NCBI RefSeq assembly: GCF_014697625.1
Contig: NZ_JACJSG010000014.1
Location: 62,001-126,000, forward strand
DNA from: Anabaena azotica FACHB-119
GTDB lineage: Bacteria > Cyanobacteriota > Cyanobacteriia > Cyanobacteriales > Nostocaceae
Reading direction: 5' to 3'
DNA length: 64,000 nucleotides
The position numbers and the translations under genes are program-made. Of this stretch, positions 44,949 to 52,896 are shown piece by piece; position 1 is the first letter of the stretch, and each line of letters begins with the position of its first letter. The notes beneath the pieces are model-generated. The model made no database searches. It saw only the letters and a list, made by a program, of their open reading frames with translations, and was not told the DNA's origin.

Positions 44949-45419
44949 TTACGCCTTTTTTTGTCGCGTTTCGCGCCAACCTTCTACCATGCGTCCCCAG
45001 TTGGTGCTAAATTCACCTAAACCGAAAAGACTACCCTCTCTTTCCACATCCCAAGAGGCGGAGAGAACGCCATAAGTAATACCCAACACACCCAAACCAA
45101 AAAGTCCCATATTCACTAATAAAACAGCGATGGGAGCTAGTTGGATATGAGCATAAGTAGCTAGCAAATAGCTAACAACTAAGGTAGCAATACCCAAAGC
45201 TGTGGGTATACCGCAAAATGCGGCTACACGCCGGATCATTCTCTGGCTTACCACTTCGGGAATTGCCATCTCTTGTTTAGTGTAGAGTCGCGGCTTTTTA
45301 TCTTGCTTGTCAGCTTCTTTTAGCTGTACTGCTGGCTGACTGGGAGCTTTTGCAGGTTTTTGGCGCTTTTTTTTCGGTTCAAAAGGCAAACGACTGCGTT
45401 CAGATTCTTCAGCAGGCAT
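44949..45419 (-). CDS. PAM68-like photosystem II assembly protein
   Basis: A 156-residue protein with a basic, lysine/proline-rich N-terminus (PFEPKKKRQKPAKAPSQP) and two membrane spans (GIPTALGIATLVVSYLL and APIAVLLVNMGLFGLGVLG), ending FGLGEFSTNWGRMVEGWRET. This matches the PAM68 / DUF3464 family (Sll0933 in Synechocystis), which helps photosystem II assembly. It lies 12 bp downstream of rpsO in the same direction, so the two are co-transcribed. Confidence 0.85.
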   Translation of the reverse strand: MPAEESERSRLPFEPKKKRQKPAKAPSQPAVQLKEADKQDKKPRLYTKQEMAIPEVVSQRMIRRVAAFCGIPTALGIATLVVSYLLATYAHIQLAPIAVLLVNMGLFGLGVLGITYGVLSASWDVEREGSLFGLGEFSTNWGRMVEGWRETRQKKA

Positions 45420-45431
45420 AAAAGGTAGTCC

Positions 45432-45701
45432 CTATCCACGAATACCGAGACGACTAATCAAAGCTTGGTATTTTTCCCGACTTTCTTGTTGCAAGTAAGC
45501 CAGAAGGCGCTTGCGATGACCAATAAGTTTTAACAAACCCCGGCGGGAAGAATGGTCTTTTTTATTGGCTTGCAAATGCTCACTAAGGCGGTTAATGCGC
45601 TCGGTTAGCATAGCGATTTGGACATCGGTAGAACCGGTGTCAGTTCCATGCACTTGGAAGTTATTAATTATTTCTTGTTTGCGCTGTTGCGTCAGAGCCA
45701 T
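45432..45701 (-). CDS. rpsO: 30S ribosomal protein S15
   Basis: An 89-residue protein with the S15 signatures: [39 protein letters not shown] and [20 protein letters not shown]. It binds 16S rRNA early in small-subunit assembly. The PAM68-like gene follows after 12 bp. Confidence 0.97.
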   Translation of the reverse strand: MALTQQRKQEIINNFQVHGTDTGSTDVQIAMLTERINRLSEHLQANKKDHSSRRGLLKLIGHRKRLLAYLQQESREKYQALISRLGIRG

Positions 45702-45759
45702 GATTGATTCAATTTATATTCGTTCTAAATGTATGCAGCAGTCTCTCATCATATCACAG

Positions 45760-45868
45760 GGGATTGGGGATTGGGGATTGCGGACTAGGGAAGGGGGAAA
45801 GGGGAAAGGCACAACTAATAACTGATAACTGATAACTGTCAACTGTCACCTGTCAACTGTCAACTAAC
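45760..45868. repeat. GGGGATT and AACTGATA / CAACTGTC repeats
   Basis: GATTGGGGATTGGGGATTG, AAAGGGG units, then AACTGATAACTGATAACTG and CAACTGTCA units lie upstream of rpsO and at the 3' end of the GH13 gene. Its stop codon lies at the edge of the array. Confidence 0.7.
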
Positions 45869-47524
45869 AAATACTTTTGCTTCGTAGCTGGGTAAGTCAG
45901 TTACTAAAGTCCCGTCTGTAATTGTGATTTCGTCGTTGGTGAAGAAGTCTCGCCAAGTTTCAGCCGTAGGGAATTGAGGAATTTGATAGTAGCTGAGATT
46001 GTTGGCTGAGAAGTTAATAATGACTGCTACGCAGGAACCTTGGTCACTCCAGCGAACGTAGGCGAGAATTCTGGCGGCGGGGTTTTCGTGGAAGAACTCT
46101 ATGTTGTCGCTTTGTAAGGCTGGTGTTTCTTTGCGTAAAGCGATGAGTTTTTTATAGTAATCGAGTAAATCTTGATTTTGGTCGTTGTTTAATAATGACC
46201 AATTAATTCTTTTGGGTTGGGTGACATCTTCGCTTTTGCGCTGATATTCGCCAAACTCTTCTCCCATCCATAGCATAGGTATACCCACGGTTGTCATGAG
46301 AATAACGGCGGCTAATTTGGCGCGTCTAAATGCGTCTTCGTCAAAGATACCGCGATCGCCTAATTCTCGCATCAATCTCTGGCGATCGTGTGTTGCTATA
46401 TAATTAATCACGTTTGTAGCCGTCGCATACCCTTGTTGTTTCGGGTCTAATGCTGGTTTGAGTTGTTCTAAATCAAATTGTTCGCCTGTAATGTGGGGAA
46501 CAAGAAAGTAGTGGAAACTTTCATGCCAACAAGCATCCAATGGCCCATCTGGTTTAACTACTGTACTAGTATCAGGAATGTGTTCGGCAATGTTAAAGAA
46601 AGGTTTAGAACCAGCAGTCTCTTGTGCTTTTTGTGCTATCCAAGTTAAAAATTCAAAGTTAGCTAATTGACGAACTGCATCAAAACGAATCCCATCAAGG
46701 TGATATTCACTAACCCAAAACTGCACCACATCACCGACATATTTCCACGCGGGTTTGATATCTAATTTTTCATCATAGTTATTGTAATTAAACTCTGGCC
46801 CCCAATAATTATCCGGGTCTTCTGGATAATGCCGATATTCATAATACCAATAATTGCGGTCAATCAGCATTAAGGGGCATTTTTCATCTGTATGATTATA
46901 AATCCCATCCATAAAAACACGAATGCCTCTACTGTGGCACTCGTCAATTAATCGTTTTAAATCTTTCGTTGAACCGTAACTAGATTCTGTTGCCCAGAAG
47001 TGACGGACTTTGTAACCCCAGCTATAATCACCAGGATACTCATTGACGGGCATCAATTCAATGGCATTAATTCCCAAATCACTCAGATAATCTAACTTTT
47101 CAATTACTCCTAAATATTTGCCACGTTTATTAGGATCGGATTCATCACCTGTAAAGTCAGCAACGTGCATTTCATAAATGACTAGTTGATGATTTTCGGG
47201 TAAAGGCACATGATCATATTGCCAAATATAGTCATCAACAATGCGCTGCCCATCTTTAATTCTAACTATTCCATAGCCTTTTTCTTCATTTACATCTGTG
47301 GCGTAAGGGTCAATGATATCTAGCCATTCATCTTGGTGATTTGGGCTGTTTGATTTAACCCGAAATTTATATTGATAAATACCGTCTTTTAATTCTAAAG
47401 AAGTACGAAAATAACCATCATCAGTTTTTTCCATTGGTATTTCTCTTTCTTGAGAAAAATAGCCAATTAGAGATGCTTGTGTATTTTGAGGAGCAAATAG
47501 GTTAAATTCAATGGAATTGGACAT
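45860..47524 (-). CDS. GH13 alpha-amylase family enzyme with N-terminal CBM48-like domain
   Basis: A 554-residue protein. The N-terminal about 90 residues form a glycogen-binding-like beta domain (FRTSLELKDGIYQYKFRVKS). The barrel holds GINAIELMPVNEYPGDYSWG, MDGIYNHTDE, the nucleophile DGIRFDAVRQL, the acid FNIAEHIPD and IATHDRQRL with the third aspartate. These are the GH13 catalytic residues. It could be a branching-type or debranching-type enzyme of glycogen metabolism; the subfamily is not clear. Single leftward gene. Confidence 0.85.
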   Translation of the reverse strand: MSNSIEFNLFAPQNTQASLIGYFSQEREIPMEKTDDGYFRTSLELKDGIYQYKFRVKSNSPNHQDEWLDIIDPYATDVNEEKGYGIVRIKDGQRIVDDYIWQYDHVPLPENHQLVIYEMHVADFTGDESDPNKRGKYLGVIEKLDYLSDLGINAIELMPVNEYPGDYSWGYKVRHFWATESSYGSTKDLKRLIDECHSRGIRVFMDGIYNHTDEKCPLMLIDRNYWYYEYRHYPEDPDNYWGPEFNYNNYDEKLDIKPAWKYVGDVVQFWVSEYHLDGIRFDAVRQLANFEFLTWIAQKAQETAGSKPFFNIAEHIPDTSTVVKPDGPLDACWHESFHYFLVPHITGEQFDLEQLKPALDPKQQGYATATNVINYIATHDRQRLMRELGDRGIFDEDAFRRAKLAAVILMTTVGIPMLWMGEEFGEYQRKSEDVTQPKRINWSLLNNDQNQDLLDYYKKLIALRKETPALQSDNIEFFHENPAARILAYVRWSDQGSCVAVIINFSANNLSYYQIPQFPTAETWRDFFTNDEITITDGTLVTDLPSYEAKVFVS

Positions 47525-47984
47525 TTTAGGAATTGCATATATTTTAATTCATCTTATTCTGTGTAATTACTAAAAACTTCTTTCTTCAGTAATAAGAAAT
47601 CATCCGCTTTCACTCCTATGGTTGGGGAAAAAAGGATGATTTTTAATGATACTATAAGATTCCTAGATATTTTGAAATATTCGTAGGGCGCTGCACTGCC
47701 CACCTTACTAGGTTTCTTAATTACGCGAATTAAGTAGGTGTTAACCTTTCCGTGGGATATTGCGAATTGCCATAAGCCCCAACGCATAATTATTCTGAAG
47801 GCGCATTCGGTTACAGTTGCAGATATTACATTGGATTGATTGACTAGGTTTAATCCTCCCTATTACCTTGATTAAAGGTTTGTAGTAAGGACTTTAGTCC
47901 TTTTTTGAGAACTAAAGTCCATACTACGAACTCAATTGTAATAAATTCACATTACTTAACATAGTTTGATTTATTTTCGACCAC
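47525..47984. other. Spacer with repeats upstream of the GH13 gene
   Basis: 460 bp. It includes a GTAGGGCGCTGCACTGCCCAC stretch related to the sequence after module 3 at 17465, and a hairpin at 47882-47927. No plausible gene. It holds the promoter of the leftward GH13 gene. Confidence 0.45.
47882..47927. repeat. Palindromic repeat
   Basis: GTAGTAAGGACTTTAGT (47882-47898) pairs with ACTAAAGTCCATACTAC (47911-47927) with one mismatch. It is a dispersed palindrome of a type seen elsewhere in cyanobacterial spacers. Confidence 0.65.
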
Positions 47985-48227
47985 TTACTTATTGAAATCA
48001 TTTTGATAAGATTCCAAAACCCCACTGCGAATCATCAGTTGCGGCCAAATCAACAAAAAGAAACCCATCCAAACCAATACAGGAATAGCAACTATTACAG
48101 TCACCCAGATAATTTTTAATAGTAACCAACTACCAATAATTAGCGTTACACCCGTCAATAATATTGACCAAGGCTGACACCACCAGGGTTTATAATCCCA
48201 AGGATTAAGAGTTTTTTGCTCAGACAT
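47985..48227 (-). CDS. Small conserved two-span membrane protein
   Basis: An 80-residue protein: NPWDYKPWWCQPWSILLTGV, then two spans and FLLIWPQLMIRSGVLESY. The NPW-x-YKPWWCQPW start is well conserved in cyanobacteria as far as I recall (possibly the DUF6737 family). The function is unknown. It is a single leftward gene between repeat-containing spacers. Confidence 0.7.
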   Translation of the reverse strand: MSEQKTLNPWDYKPWWCQPWSILLTGVTLIIGSWLLLKIIWVTVIVAIPVLVWMGFFLLIWPQLMIRSGVLESYQNDFNK

Positions 48228-48697
48228 AAGTTATATTAAGTTTCCCTAATTATTTATAATATGGTTAGTTTGAGCGGTAATAGATAACAACTAATAACCC
48301 AAGTTGCGGGTAATAGAAGATAAAAGAGGATATGGAAAGTGTAGGCACAGTCAAGTCGCTTCTCTACGAGACGCTACGCGAACGCTGCAATTCACTCATT
48401 CACGCATTCACTCATTCACGCATTACAATCCCCATAAATAAATTGAGGCGGCTCAAGACAAGGAATTTTTTGCCTTGTGCTTACGCATCTCGGCAAAATT
48501 GTTTCTACATTGTCCATAAATAAATTTAGCGCGAAGTCAGAGCGCCGGCTTCCGGCGATCTGAACTTCCCTACGGGACGCTACGCGAACGTAAGAAGGGG
48601 CTTGTATCCTTTTCATCTTCGGTCAGCACGACGCACTAGGCGCACACGCTTGATTTGCTTGATGTCGCTAAAATTAGGGTATAGCCACCAAATTAGA
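48228..48697. other. Spacer with small dispersed repeats
   Basis: 470 bp. It contains GCTTCTCTACGAGACGCTAC and CGGGACGCTACGCGAACG, short dispersed modules that recur at about 62990-63015, and CACTCATTCACGCATT tandem units at 48393-48424. No gene is supported; the short frames on either strand run through repeats. Confidence 0.5.
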
Positions 48698-49036
48698 CTA
48701 CTTGACAACTACTGACGGTTGACAAGCCAACAACGGTTGAGCCGACCGCAGTACCGCCTCCATTAACCCTGGAAAAAGTACTTCTAAGTCTTCACGCCGC
48801 AATGTATTGATGTGCTGTGTCCCTTCTTTACGAGTCATCACTACACCCGACTCTCGTAAAATCTTAAAGTGGTTAGACATGGTGGATTTAGCGATCGCAA
48901 AATCAAATTCAGCACAACACTGCTCTCCTTTGGTTGCTAACAGCCTCACAATCTCCAATCGTACTGGATCGCCTAAAGCATACAGCACTCCTGGTAAGGA
49001 AATGTCTTTTCGGTCTGGATGATATAAAAATCTCAT
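48698..49036 (-). CDS. rexT: Redox-sensing ArsR-family repressor RexT
   Basis: A 112-residue winged-helix repressor. The DNA-binding helices are AIAKSTMSNHFKILRESGVV, preceded by LGDPVRLEIVRLL. Two adjacent cysteines at 40 and 41 (GEQCCAEFDF) are exactly where RexT of Anabaena sp. PCC 7120 forms its H2O2-sensitive disulfide. In that strain RexT represses the divergent trxA2 gene, and here the divergent neighbour is also a thioredoxin. A perfect 15-bp palindrome lies in the spacer. I infer that reduced RexT binds there and peroxide releases it. Confidence 0.85.
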   Translation of the reverse strand: MRFLYHPDRKDISLPGVLYALGDPVRLEIVRLLATKGEQCCAEFDFAIAKSTMSNHFKILRESGVVMTRKEGTQHINTLRREDLEVLFPGLMEAVLRSAQPLLACQPSVVVK

Positions 49037-49074
49037 ACTTGCATTATCTCTTAAAATGACTTATATTTTAATTA

Positions 49075-49089
49075 TTCGATAATATCGAA
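49075..49089. promoter_or_regulatory. Candidate RexT operator
   Basis: TTCGATA-A-TATCGAA is a perfect palindrome centred at 49082, in the 76-bp spacer between divergent rexT and trxA2. Its position is right for an ArsR-family repressor to control both genes. Binding is inferred. Confidence 0.6.
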
Positions 49090-49112
49090 CAAACGAATTA
49101 AGGTTGAGAACC

Positions 49113-49445
49113 ATGTCATCCGTTACAAATGTCACAGAAGCCACATTCAAGCATGAAGTGTTGGACAGCAGCGTTCCCGTGTTAGTAGACTTTTGGGCCC
49201 CTTGGTGCGGCCCTTGTCGGATGGTAGCGCCAGTGGTGGATGAAGTTGCGAACCAATACAACGGACAAGTCAAAGTAGTCAAGCTGAATACAGATCAGAA
49301 TCCCACCGTTGCCAGCCATTATGGCATCCGCAGCATTCCTACATTAATGGTTTTTAAAGGAGGAAGGCAAGTTGATACAGTTGTCGGGGCTGTTTCTAAG
49401 GTGACGTTGACTAAGACTTTAGCACAGCATATTCAAGAACAGTAA
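49113..49445 (+). CDS. trxA2: Thioredoxin A2
   Basis: A 110-residue thioredoxin with the active site [10 protein letters not shown] at residues about 32, preceded by SVPVLVDF, and the cis-proline loop [12 protein letters not shown]. It reduces disulfides in target proteins. The start is the ATG at 49113, which follows AAGG; an in-frame TTG at 49104 adds three residues. It is divergent from rexT and is followed by the broken SDR gene, OYE and nitroreductase genes, a likely redox-stress regulon. Confidence 0.9.
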   Translation: MSSVTNVTEATFKHEVLDSSVPVLVDFWAPWCGPCRMVAPVVDEVANQYNGQVKVVKLNTDQNPTVASHYGIRSIPTLMVFKGGRQVDTVVGAVSKVTLTKTLAQHIQEQ

Positions 49446-49972
49446 TATTGGCAGAAAGGGAGTGGAGAATAGGCGAGTAAATAATGCACTGATGTCTCCC
49501 ACATCCCCAGCCTTCATAGACCAGTTAGTTTTCAAGTAACCAAGGAAAGAAGCTAATGGACTTAAAATTACAGGGTAAAACCGCGCTCGTGAGTGGTTCA
49601 ACCGCAGGTATTGGTTTAGCTATAGCGCAAGCACTAGCCCAAGAGGGTGCATCAGTCATTATAAATGGTCGCACAGAACAAAGGGTAGCTGAAGCGATCG
49701 CCAAAATTAAATCTAGTAATTCACAGGCTCAAGTTACAGGCGTGGTAGCTGACGGAGCAAGCAAAGCGGGAATAGAGCAAATGTTGCAGCAAGTTCCCGA
49801 TGTAGATATTTTGATCAATAACTTGGGTATCTACGAACCAAAAGCATTTTTTGAGATTACTGACGAAGACTGGTTACATATATTTGAAACTAACGTCCTC
49901 AGTGGAGTGCGTCTGAGCCGATACTACCTGCAAAAAATGCTAGAGCGAAACTGGGGGCGAATCATCTTTATC

Positions 49973-50395
49973 GAAAATTTGGGTTGAAAACCCCGTCCTT
50001 ATAGGACGGCTTTTGGTAGAATATGGTTGTGGAAGGGTAATCAACCACTGAAAAAACCCTATTGCTGCCTAATACGCAGAAGCTGAACCTTGACAAATGA
50101 ATCTTGCTGGTTCTACTTCGTAGTTCTAGTATCACCTGGAAGTAGGTAAAAGATTTACAGGTACTAGACGAACAGCATTGTACAGAAGCGATTAATCGCT
50201 TCTCTACCAAACAAATATTGCACACTGTGCAACTATGGTCGGGCAGACCAAAAGTTAACGCTTGGGGAGAGAACCACCTCTGGCACAAGATACCGCAAGG
50301 AATCGGGCGCTAAGTGGACTCATTGAACCAAGAATCCCCTGCCTTTTTAAGCAAGTGAGCGAAAGCGAAACTTGGTTAGGCAGGGGAGTGTCAAA
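49973..50395 (+). mobile_element. IS200/IS605-derived non-autonomous element (PATE-like)
   Basis: The left end has a hairpin CCGTCC-TTATA-GGACGG (49993-50009). The right end has a stem CCCCTGCCT (50336-50344) with AGGCAGGGG (50378-50386), ending GGGAGTGTCAAA. Both resemble the ends of IS200/IS605 elements. There is no full tnpA or tnpB, and no target duplication, as expected for that family. It sits directly after TTTATC in the SDR gene. An internal palindrome GAAGCGATTAATCGCTTC is at 50186-50203. Confidence 0.7.
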
Positions 50396-50442
50396 TCTAG
50401 TGAATCTGCAATACAAATTCCTGTGGAGATGATTCATTATGG

Positions 50443-50553
50443 GGCGTTGCTGAATTAGAATATGAAATCGCAAAATGACCGTCCTTTTTCTTTGTAACTT
50501 AGCGCCTTTGCGCCTTTGCGTGAGACAAATTCATATCTTGATTCAGCAACGCC
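50443..50553. mobile_element. 111-bp MITE with 8-bp target duplication
   Basis: The ends GGCGTTGCTGAAT and ATTCAGCAACGCC are inverted, with the similarity continuing about 25 bp inward with three mismatches. The 8-bp CATTATGG is duplicated on each side (50435-50442 and 50554-50561). The 8-bp duplication and the GG..TTGCTGAA end resemble the IS6 family, which is inference. The interior has TTTGCGCCTTTGCG repeats. It interrupts the catalytic Y-x-x-x-K codons of the SDR gene. Confidence 0.8.
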
Positions 50554-50934
50554 CATTATGGTACAACTAAAACCGCGCAACTAGCTATTTCTAGAGGTTT
50601 GGCAGAAATGACAACTGGTAGCCAAGTCACAGTCAACTCAGTGCTACCAGGGCCGACACGCTCAGAAGGAGTTGAAGAATTTATTCAAAAAATCGCCAGC
50701 GATCGCAATATTAGCGCATCGGCAGTTGAAACAGAGTTCTTCCAAGATTTGCGCCCATCATCTTTAATCAAACGCTTTGCAACTAACGAAGAAGTAGCAA
50801 ATCTAGTACTCTATCTATCCAGCCCTTTAGCCTCAGCCACCAATGGCGCAGCCTTGCGCGTCGATGGTGGTGTTGTTCGCTCAATCATTTAATAGTAGCA
50901 AATTCCCAATCCCCAGAAAGGGCAAAGGCCATAA

Positions 50935-51000
50935 CTTCTTCCCTTTCCCCCTTCCCCCTTCCCCCTTCCCCCTTCCCCATTCCCCCTTCCCCTTCCCTCA
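50935..51000. repeat. CTTCCCC repeats
   Basis: About eight CTTCCCC-type heptamers lie just before the OYE gene and form most of its leader. Confidence 0.75.
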
Positions 51001-51016
51001 ATACCTAATTAAAATC

Positions 51017-52108
51017 ATGTCTACAAACTTATTTTCTCCTTACCAATTGGGTGACTTAGAACTACCCAACCGCGTCGTCATGGCTCCCTTAACCAGACAA
51101 AGAGCTGGGGAAGGAAATGTACCACATCAACTCAATGCAACTTACTATGCTCAACGTGCTTCAGCTGGATTGATTATTACCGAAGCTACCCAAGTGACAC
51201 CCCAAGGACAAGGTTATTCTTACACACCAGGGATTCACTCTCCAGAGCAAGTAGCAGGTTGGAAATTAGTCACTGAGGCTGTACATCAAAAAGGTGGTAA
51301 AATCTTTCTGCAATTGTGGCACGTTGGTAGAATTTCTCATCCTGACTTTCAACCAGATGGAGCATTACCCGTAGCACCTTCTGCTATTACTCCCAAAGGT
51401 GAGATATTAACTTTTGAGGGCAACAAACCCTATGTTACCCCTCGTGTATTAGAAACATCAGAAATTCCTGACATTGTAGAACAATATCGCCAAGGAGCAG
51501 CAAACGCCCTAGAGGCTGGGTTTGATGGCGTAGAAATTCATTGTGCCAATGGTTACTTACTTGACCAGTTTCTCAGGGATAGTACGAATCACCGTACAGA
51601 CAAATATGGCGGTTCAGTCGAGAACCGCGCCCGACTGTTGTTAGAAGTAACTGAAGCGGTGATGACTGTGTGGGATTCTCAACGGGTAGGAGTTAGACTA
51701 TCGCCTAGTGGGACATTTAACGATATCAATGACTCTAATCCTTGGGAAACTTTTGGTTACGTGGCTCAAGCCTTGAATCGGTTCAACTTGGCATACTTGC
51801 ATATCTATGAGGCTACAGAGGCAGATATTAGACATGGCGGGAAAAATTTACCCACCAGCCATTTGCGAGAACGCTTTACAGGTACACTGATCGTTAATGG
51901 TGGTTACACTCGTGAAAAAGCTGATGCTGTACTAGCAAACCAAGCAGCAGATTTAGTCGCCTTTGGTTCTTTGTTTATCTCCAACCCAGATTTGCCAGAA
52001 CGCTTGGCGCTGAATGCACCGCTAACCCAGCCAGATCCCTCAACCTTTTATGGGGGTGGAGAAAAAGGTTACACAGATTATCCATTTTTAGAACTAGCTA
52101 GCAAATAA
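51017..52108 (+). CDS. Old-yellow-enzyme family ene-reductase
   Basis: A 363-residue FMN enzyme of the OYE/NemA type that reduces activated alkenes and some nitro compounds with NADPH. Signatures: LPNRVVMAPLTRQRAGEGNV, LIITEATQVTPQGQGY, VEIHCANGYLLDQFL with the histidine-asparagine pair, and STNHRTDKYGGSVENRARLL. I choose the ATG at 51017; a longer frame would run through the CTTCCCC repeats. It follows the broken SDR gene and precedes the nitroreductase gene by 63 bp, on the same strand as trxA2. Confidence 0.9.
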   Translation: MSTNLFSPYQLGDLELPNRVVMAPLTRQRAGEGNVPHQLNATYYAQRASAGLIITEATQVTPQGQGYSYTPGIHSPEQVAGWKLVTEAVHQKGGKIFLQLWHVGRISHPDFQPDGALPVAPSAITPKGEILTFEGNKPYVTPRVLETSEIPDIVEQYRQGAANALEAGFDGVEIHCANGYLLDQFLRDSTNHRTDKYGGSVENRARLLLEVTEAVMTVWDSQRVGVRLSPSGTFNDINDSNPWETFGYVAQALNRFNLAYLHIYEATEADIRHGGKNLPTSHLRERFTGTLIVNGGYTREKADAVLANQAADLVAFGSLFISNPDLPERLALNAPLTQPDPSTFYGGGEKGYTDYPFLELASK

Positions 52109-52171
52109 CTAGGAGTTATTGTACTGTGATTGTCAATTGCTAGTTGTGCGTAAATTACACGGGAGAATCTC

Positions 52172-52837
52172 ATGAGTACCATCACCCAAACTCAAGCTTT
52201 AGATGTACCTAGCGCGATAGTTCAACGTCGCTCAATCAAAACCTTTAAAAAAGACGCGATCGCACCAGAATTATTAAAACAACTGGTAGAGTTAACCATA
52301 GCCGCACCCAGTAGCTTTAATACTCAAAGTTGGCGAATTATTCTCGTTCAAGATGAGGCAAAAAAAGCAGACCTCGCCGCCGCCGCTTGGAACCAGAAAC
52401 AAATTATTGAAGCACCAGTCACCTTTGTCTTTGCTGCCGATCCCAATGCTGGCGAAGCAGACTTAACCCCAATTTTTGAGACGGCTTCAGCGACTGGAGC
52501 CTGGAATGAAGGCACAATCAATTATTTTAAAAACGCCATCCCCCAATTTCAAGCAGGGTTAGGAGATAAACGCCGGGAATATGCAGTTAAAGATGCAATT
52601 ATTGCGGCGACTCATTTGGTATTAGCCGCCGAAAGTTTGGGCTTGTCTACCTGCTTTATGAACGGTTGGGTGGAAGACAAAGTAAAAGAAGTGATTGGCG
52701 CGGGGGATGACTCGGATTTAGCGATCGCAGTTTTGGTTCCCGTCGGTTATGCAGCAGAACCCCGCCTAAATCCAGGTCGTTTGCCCTTGTCTAGCAACGT
52801 CTTTGTAGATACAATTAATAATCCCTACATTGAATAA
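52172..52837 (+). CDS. Nitroreductase family flavoprotein
   Basis: A 221-residue protein of the NfsB/NADH oxidase fold: IVQRRSIKTFKKDAIAPELL at the N-terminus (FMN-binding arginine pair), LTIAAPSSFNTQSWRIILVQ, then AAESLGLSTCFMNGW. It should reduce nitro- or quinone-type compounds with FMN. It lies 63 bp after the OYE gene, and both probably belong to the redox-stress cluster that starts with trxA2. The stop is followed by a GGGCGCACA palindrome that may terminate transcription. Confidence 0.85.
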   Translation: MSTITQTQALDVPSAIVQRRSIKTFKKDAIAPELLKQLVELTIAAPSSFNTQSWRIILVQDEAKKADLAAAAWNQKQIIEAPVTFVFAADPNAGEADLTPIFETASATGAWNEGTINYFKNAIPQFQAGLGDKRREYAVKDAIIAATHLVLAAESLGLSTCFMNGWVEDKVKEVIGAGDDSDLAIAVLVPVGYAAEPRLNPGRLPLSSNVFVDTINNPYIE

Positions 52838-52843
52838 TAGTAG

Positions 52844-52863
52844 GGGCGCACAGATGTGCGCCC
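52844..52863. repeat. GGGCGCACA palindrome after the nitroreductase gene
   Basis: GGGCGCACA, GA, TGTGCGCCC: a 20-bp palindrome beginning six bases after the stop codon. It is a shorter relative of the one at 39336-39363. Confidence 0.65.
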
Positions 52864-52896
52864 TTAACCATGTATTTGTATCCAGACTTGTATAAA

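Larger units (their letters stand above)
49556..50892 (+). pseudogene. Short-chain dehydrogenase gene broken by two insertions
   Basis: The first part (49556-49972) encodes 139 residues with the NAD-binding motif SGSTAGIGLAIAQAL and LINNLGIYEP. Reading stops in a 423-bp element (49973-50395). The frame resumes at 50396 with SSESAIQIPVEM, is broken again after CATTATGG at 50442 by a 111-bp element, and continues from 50562. With both inserts and one TSD copy removed, the frame is exactly 139 plus 126 codons, giving 264 residues, the usual SDR length, with the catalytic HYGTTK (Y-x-x-x-K) restored. Precise cuts suggest recent insertions. As it stands no active enzyme can be made. Confidence 0.85.

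Noticed and set aside
48332..48616. Short frames on both strands upstream of rexT
   Set aside because: They run through dispersed repeats (CTACGAGACGCTAC and ACGCGAACG types) and have no conserved features.
49988..50400. Minus-strand frames inside the 423-bp insertion as genes
   Set aside because: They cover the element's hairpins and show no known domain; the plus side could hold at most a decayed tnpB end.
50843..51016. Longer N-terminus of the OYE gene
   Set aside because: It would run through the end of the SDR gene and CTTCCCC repeats; the ATG at 51017 matches the family start.
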